16,494 nt of DNA, taken from positions 1 to 16,494 of the forward strand of contig DATLAN010000492.1 of the NCBI GenBank assembly GCA_035527455.1, written 5' to 3'. Shown one piece after another: positions 13,139-16,494 of this stretch (position 1 is its first letter; each line of letters begins with the position of its first letter). Source of the DNA: DATLAN01 sp035527455. GTDB taxonomy: Bacteria > Planctomycetota > Planctomycetia > Pirellulales > Thermoguttaceae. The notes under the pieces are model-generated. The model was not told the DNA's origin. It worked only from the letters and a program-made list of their open reading frames with translations, and did not search any database. The translations under genes were made by a program, and so were the position numbers.

Positions 13139-14494
13139 ATGAGCACGCCAACCAACCGGCGGACCTTTCTCAAGAGCAGCGTCATCGGCTCGGTCGGCTT
13201 GATCCTGTTGAAGGACGGGCGGTCGGCCTTCGGCTATCAGGCCAATGAAAAGCTCAACGTCGCCGGGATCGGCGTGGGCGGGCAGGGCGGCGGGGACATC
13301 GGCGCCATGGGCGGCGAGAACGTCGTGGCACTGTGCGACGTGGACGAGCGACGCGCCGCCGGCAGCTTCGGGCGATTCCCCCAGGCGAAACGGTTCGAAG
13401 ACTTCCGCAAGATGTTCGACCAGATGGAAAAGCAGATCGACGCGGTGGTGGTCGCCACGCCCGACCATACCCACGCCGTGGCCTGTTCGGCCGCCATGAA
13501 GCGCGGCAAGCACGTCTACTGCGAAAAACCGCTGACCCGTACGGTCCACGAGGCCCGGTTCCTGCGCCAGACGGCCGCTGAACACAAGGTGGTGACGCAG
13601 ATGGGCAACCAGGGCTCGGCCAGCGAGGGGCTGCGACGGGCCGTCGAACTCGCCTGGTCCCGCAGCGTCGTCGGCGAACTGAGCGAAGCCCACGTGTGGC
13701 TCGGCGGCGGAAACGGCCCGCAAGAACGCCCAACGGACGAGCCGCCCGTGCCCGCAGAGTTGAACTGGGATCTCTGGCTGGGCCCCGCGCCTTTTCGCCC
13801 GTATCATTCGTGTTACGTGCCGTTCGCGTGGCGCAACTGGCGGGCGTTCGGCACCGGCTCGATGGGCGACATGGGCTGCCACACGTCGAACCTGGCGTTT
13901 CGCGGGCTGCGATTGGACGCCCTGTGGAACCCGACTCCTCTGTTCGAGCCGCCGGCCGGTGCCGTCATTCGCGTGGAGGCGGAAGCGTCGGAAATCCACC
14001 CGGAGACTTACCCCCGCTCGCTGAAGGTTCGCTACGAGTTCCCTGCCCGCGGGAAGATGCCGCCGGTGAAGCTGACCTGGTACAACGGCGGTCTGAAGCC
14101 GCCGGAGGACCTGCTGCTGGGACACAAGATGACCGACAACGGCTGCCTGCTGGTGGGCAGCGAGGGGTCCGTTTTTTCCGAGTGCCCGTGGAATACCCGT
14201 TTCGTCATGCTGCCGCAGAAGAAGTTCGAGGGCTTCGAGGGGCCGCAGCCGTTTTTGCCACGTTCGCCGGGCCACCACGCCGAATGGATCCGCGCCTGCA
14301 AGGGCGGTGACGAGAAGCCGTTTTCCCGCTTCGATATCGGCGCGTGCCAAACCGAGATGCTGCTGCTGGGCAACGTCGCCGCGCTGGCCGGCCACCCGAT
14401 CGAGTACAACCCGCGCGCGGGCAAGGTCGTGGGCGACGAACAGGCCCAGGAGTTTCTCCACCGCGAGTATCGATCACCGTGGTCGTTGCCGTGA
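13139..14494 (+). CDS. Tat-exported Gfo/Idh/MocA family oxidoreductase
   Basis: The 451-residue product is an NAD(P)-dependent sugar oxidoreductase-like protein. I chose the ATG at 13139 because GAGGAG lies 8 nt upstream and a twin-arginine leader follows at once (NRRTFLKSSVIGSVGLILL, residues 6-24); the frame extends upstream to 13031 but without such signals. The Rossmann fold shows GIGVGGQGGG (43-52) and Asp68 after the second strand, then ATPDHTH (106-112) and the family hallmark EKP (129-131, Lys130 catalytic). Conserved downstream blocks are WDLWLGPAP (210-218), YHSCYVPFAWR (222-232) and GDMGCHTSN (243-251) with His248. Tat-exported members with a C-terminal domain of this kind are strongly expanded in planctomycetes. 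It follows a sulfatase by 68 nt but has its own promoter, and probably processes a sugar released from sulfated polysaccharide. Substrate is unknown. Confidence 0.93.
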   Translation: MSTPTNRRTFLKSSVIGSVGLILLKDGRSAFGYQANEKLNVAGIGVGGQGGGDIGAMGGENVVALCDVDERRAAGSFGRFPQAKRFEDFRKMFDQMEKQIDAVVVATPDHTHAVACSAAMKRGKHVYCEKPLTRTVHEARFLRQTAAEHKVVTQMGNQGSASEGLRRAVELAWSRSVVGELSEAHVWLGGGNGPQERPTDEPPVPAELNWDLWLGPAPFRPYHSCYVPFAWRNWRAFGTGSMGDMGCHTSNLAFRGLRLDALWNPTPLFEPPAGAVIRVEAEASEIHPETYPRSLKVRYEFPARGKMPPVKLTWYNGGLKPPEDLLLGHKMTDNGCLLVGSEGSVFSECPWNTRFVMLPQKKFEGFEGPQPFLPRSPGHHAEWIRACKGGDEKPFSRFDIGACQTEMLLLGNVAALAGHPIEYNPRAGKVVGDEQAQEFLHREYRSPWSLP

Positions 14495-14500
14495 ATTTTG

Positions 14501-14576
14501 GGGTGGCACGCCCTGAGGAACGAAGGGCGTGTTTTCCCGGTGTACCACGCCCTTCGTTCCTCAGGGCGTGCCACCC
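14501..14576. repeat. 31-bp perfect inverted repeat with nested hairpins
   Basis: Arms 14501-14531 and 14546-14576 are exact reverse complements, with a 14-nt loop. Each arm itself contains CACGCCCT and AGGGCGTG, so either one long hairpin or two small ones can form. It begins 6 nt after the stop codon of the oxidoreductase gene and ends 61 nt before the SGNH hydrolase start. There is no following T-tract, so it is not a classical terminator, but it could stabilise the upstream mRNA end or attenuate read-through. Confidence 0.92.
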
Positions 14577-14637
14577 ATCGTAACATCCCAGACTTAATGC
14601 CAAACCGCCGAAATACCGTTTGGTGCCGGGAGAACAC

Positions 14638-15933
14638 ATGGCTTTTCGCAAACTCGTATTCCTTCGGATCACCGTGTTGGCAGTCGCGCTGGGGCTGCCT
14701 TTCGGCCGAGTGACTCTCGCCGCCGAGGTCGAGCCCAAGCCCGCCAGGCTGTTTCACATCCGCGACGGACTGGGCAACGTGGAGGCGAAACTGGCCGCCG
14801 GAAAGGACGTGCGGATTGCGTACTTCGGCGGCAGCATTACCGCCATGAACGGATGGCGCAACAAGAGCCTCAACTGGTTTCAGGATCGATATCCGCAAGC
14901 GACGGTGGACGAGATCCACGGCGCGATCGGCGGCACCGGCTCCGATCTGGGCGTGTTCCGATACCAGCAGGACGTGCTGGCGCATCGGCCCAATCTGGTG
15001 TTCGTCGAGTTCGCCGTCAACGACGGGGGCGCGCCGCCGGAGACGATCTACCGCGCCATGGAAGGGATCGTCCGCCAAACCTGGCGCCGCGATCCCACGA
15101 TCGACCTCTGCTACGTCTACACGATCCACAAGGGCCAACTGTCGTCGTACGAGCAAGGGCTTTGTCCGCGGTCGGCGTCGGTCCACGAGTACGTGGCCGA
15201 TCATTACGGGATCCCGTCGATCAACATGGCGTTGCGGGTGAGCGAACTTGCGTCGGCGGGCAAGCTGGTTTTCCCGGCCGATCCGGACAACCCGACTCCG
15301 GAAACCGAAGGCAAGCTGATTTTCGCCCGCGACGATTGCCACCCGTTGGACGCCGGTCACGAGATCTATCGCGAGGTGATCGCCGAGGCGATGGCCGAGA
15401 TCCTGCCCGCGTCGAAGCCGAACCCGCACGAGTTGAAAGCACCGCTGCGAACCGACAACTGGGAGCGTGCCCGGCTCGTCCCGCTCAGCGCCGACGTGCT
15501 GCACGGCAGTTGGCAGCGGCTCGATCCCCAGCAGGGCCTGGGCAAGACCTTCGGCCGGCGGCTGCCGGAGATCTGGCACGGCTCGCAGCCGGGCGACGCC
15601 ATCGAGTTCCGCTTCCAGGGAACCCGGGTCGGCCTGTACGATCTGATGGGGCCCGACGGCGGTCAGATCCGTTGGACGATCGACGGGAAGCCGGGCGGCC
15701 CGAGGCCCCGATTCGACCACTACTGCACTTACCATCGCCTGGCGTCGGTGCAGCTCGCCGAAGGACTCGACGACCGTGTACACGCGGTCCGCATCGAAAT
15801 CGACGACCGGCAGCCCGACCGAAGCAGCGTGACGGACCGGATTCGCGACGATCCCGGTTTCGATCCCCGGCGATACGACGGCACGAACGTCTGGGCAGGC
15901 TACATCATGTTGCTGGGCGAGCTGGTGAAATGA
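14638..15933 (+). CDS. Secreted SGNH/GDSL-family hydrolase with C-terminal accessory domain
   Basis: The 431-residue protein starts at ATG 14638, preceded by GGGAG 5 nt upstream, with a Sec-type leader (about 1-29). The SGNH blocks are visible in order: FGGSIT (63-68) with nucleophile Ser66, GAIGGTGSDLG (95-105) supplying the Gly, VEFAVND (123-129) with Asn128, and DDCHP (232-236) with the Asp/His pair Asp232 and His235. These enzymes remove ester groups, often acetyl groups from polysaccharides, so a carbohydrate-esterase role beside the sulfatases is likely. Residues about 285-431 form an additional beta-rich region (for example GDAIEFRFQGTRVGLYDLMG), which may bind sugar or complete the fold. 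It lies 143 nt after the oxidoreductase gene and beyond the inverted repeat; no strong promoter was found between them, so read-through from upstream is possible. Confidence 0.88.
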   Translation: MAFRKLVFLRITVLAVALGLPFGRVTLAAEVEPKPARLFHIRDGLGNVEAKLAAGKDVRIAYFGGSITAMNGWRNKSLNWFQDRYPQATVDEIHGAIGGTGSDLGVFRYQQDVLAHRPNLVFVEFAVNDGGAPPETIYRAMEGIVRQTWRRDPTIDLCYVYTIHKGQLSSYEQGLCPRSASVHEYVADHYGIPSINMALRVSELASAGKLVFPADPDNPTPETEGKLIFARDDCHPLDAGHEIYREVIAEAMAEILPASKPNPHELKAPLRTDNWERARLVPLSADVLHGSWQRLDPQQGLGKTFGRRLPEIWHGSQPGDAIEFRFQGTRVGLYDLMGPDGGQIRWTIDGKPGGPRPRFDHYCTYHRLASVQLAEGLDDRVHAVRIEIDDRQPDRSSVTDRIRDDPGFDPRRYDGTNVWAGYIMLLGELVK

Positions 15934-16008
15934 CCCGAATTCTTGCGAATCCGGCTACAAATCGGTACCGACGGCAGATGGCTCAACCGTTACGGAAAAT
16001 CGCGATTA

Positions 16009-16038
16009 TTGCCCGAACCTTTCGGCATGCGGTACAAT
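16009..16038 (+). promoter_or_regulatory. Promoter of tRNA-Leu
   Basis: TTGCCC (16009-16014, four of six consensus bases) and TACAAT (16033-16038, five of six) are separated by 18 nt. Transcription would begin near 16045, about 13 nt before the mature tRNA. The rest of the gap 15934-16008 shows nothing I can identify. Confidence 0.55.
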
Positions 16039-16057
16039 CGTATGTCTTCGACGCCCG

Positions 16058-16141
16058 GCCGCCCTGGTGGAATTGGCAGACACGCCAGATTTAGGATCTG
16101 GTGCCCGAGAGGGCATGGGAGTTCGAGTCTCCCGGGCGGCA
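16058..16141 (+). tRNA. tRNA-Leu (anticodon TAG)
   Basis: A full class II cloverleaf is present in 84 nt. The acceptor stem is GCCGCCC (16058-16064) paired with GGGCGGC (16134-16140), with discriminator A at 16141. The anticodon stem is CCAGA/TCTGG around loop TTTAGGA, giving anticodon TAG at 16092-16094, which reads CUN leucine codons. The long variable arm (TGCCCGAGAGGGCA) and the T-arm GGGAG-TTCGAGT-CTCCC are those expected of leucine tRNA. The CCA end is not encoded and must be added after transcription. Confidence 0.97.
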
Positions 16142-16181
16142 CTCTTTCCGTTGGCGGCGATTCCAGAACACCGGCGCGATC

Positions 16182-16494
16182 CTACTGGAGCGCCGCGCCC
16201 AGCCGCCGCATCCCCTCGGCCGTGGATACCTGCGGATCGTAGCCGAAATCCTCCCGGGCGCGGGTGATGTCGAAGTGATGGGTGGTTGCCAACTGGGCGG
16301 CGAGGAAGCGGGTCATCGGAGGCTCGGATTTCAGACGCAACAGCCGATAGATGGTCTCGAAAACCGCGCCGATTCGCCAGGCGGCCGAAAACGAGATCGA
16401 CTTCTCGACCGGCGGCAGACCGGCCAGGGCCAAGATCTCGTTGATCCAGTCCCAGCAGTTGACCGGCTCGCCCTGCGTGATGAAATAGGTTCGG
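16182..16494 (-). CDS. NAD-dependent epimerase / 3-beta-HSD family protein (C-terminal part)
   Basis: The minus-strand frame is open from the window edge to TGA-equivalent stop TAG at 16184-16182, giving the last 103 or so residues of a protein that starts outside the window. The visible part begins RTYFITQGEPVNCWDWINEI, the block after the Rossmann fold in 3-beta-hydroxysteroid dehydrogenase/isomerase-like extended SDR proteins (the group that includes sterol-4-carboxylate dehydrogenases and OleD-type reductases). It continues with a hydrophobic helical part and ends with the family's closing motif, ITRAREDFGYDPQVSTAEGMRR written here as REDFGYDP and VSTAEGMRR. The catalytic YxxxK and cofactor site lie beyond the window. 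An internal TTG near 16433 is not a start. The tRNA-Leu ends 40 nt from the stop and points toward it. Confidence 0.85.
   Translation of the reverse strand, partial: RTYFITQGEPVNCWDWINEILALAGLPPVEKSISFSAAWRIGAVFETIYRLLRLKSEPPMTRFLAAQLATTHHFDITRAREDFGYDPQVSTAEGMRRLGAALQ

Noticed and set aside
14032..15783. Open frame of 583 codons on the minus strand across the oxidoreductase and SGNH genes
   Set aside because: It spans two real genes and the inverted repeat, has no start signal, and shows no domain.

Overview
The window looks like chromosomal DNA of a planctomycete, most likely a free-living, polysaccharide-degrading member of the Pirellulales-type lineages (inference; no rRNA or housekeeping marker is present to fix the taxon). 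The grounds are a GC-rich composition, two exported sulfatases with Tat- or Sec-type leaders, a Tat-exported Gfo/Idh/MocA oxidoreductase, an NPCBM domain, two hydrazine-synthase-alpha-like (HzsA-like) cytochromes, a bacterial MtrA-like protein, and many short palindromic and heptamer repeats between genes.

Layout. Positions 1-268 hold a window-edge stretch that is open on both strands, followed by palindromic repeats. A two-gene minus-strand operon (5640 down to 269) encodes tandem paralogues of a secreted, twin-CXXCH, beta-propeller HzsA-like protein; the distal copy also carries an NPCBM domain. Divergent from it is a plus-strand pair, a Tat-exported sulfatase (5877-7289) translationally coupled by ATGA to a 242-residue protein of unknown function (7286-8014). 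A minus-strand BRCT + MerR-HTH + TPR protein (8136-9347) follows, bracketed by two heptamer repeat arrays. A mosaic of perfect hairpins (9407-9556) separates it from a minus-strand soluble homologue of MtrA, the corrinoid subunit of tetrahydromethanopterin S-methyltransferase (9581-10291).

At 10332-11356 lies a small accessory island: palindromic repeats, a DUF433 antitoxin-like gene with a likely operator over its -10 box, and its partner DUF5615 toxin-like gene broken by an in-frame TGA. Related imperfect sequences occur on both sides of this pair. The right part is a plus-strand block for carbohydrate metabolism: an iduronate-2-sulfatase-like enzyme (11475-13070), a Gfo/Idh/MocA oxidoreductase (13139-14494) with a good promoter of its own, a 31-bp perfect inverted repeat, and an SGNH/GDSL hydrolase (14638-15933). 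A tRNA-Leu(TAG) at 16058-16141 and the C-terminal end of a minus-strand NAD-dependent epimerase/3-beta-HSD-family protein close the window.

Together the sulfatases, the SGNH hydrolase (probably an esterase) and the oxidoreductase fit desulfation, deacylation and sugar processing of sulfated polysaccharide outside the cytoplasm. The HzsA-like cytochromes, MtrA-like protein and BRCT/MerR/TPR protein have no assigned role here and are the most interesting unknowns. All positions and motifs were read by eye; no database search was possible.
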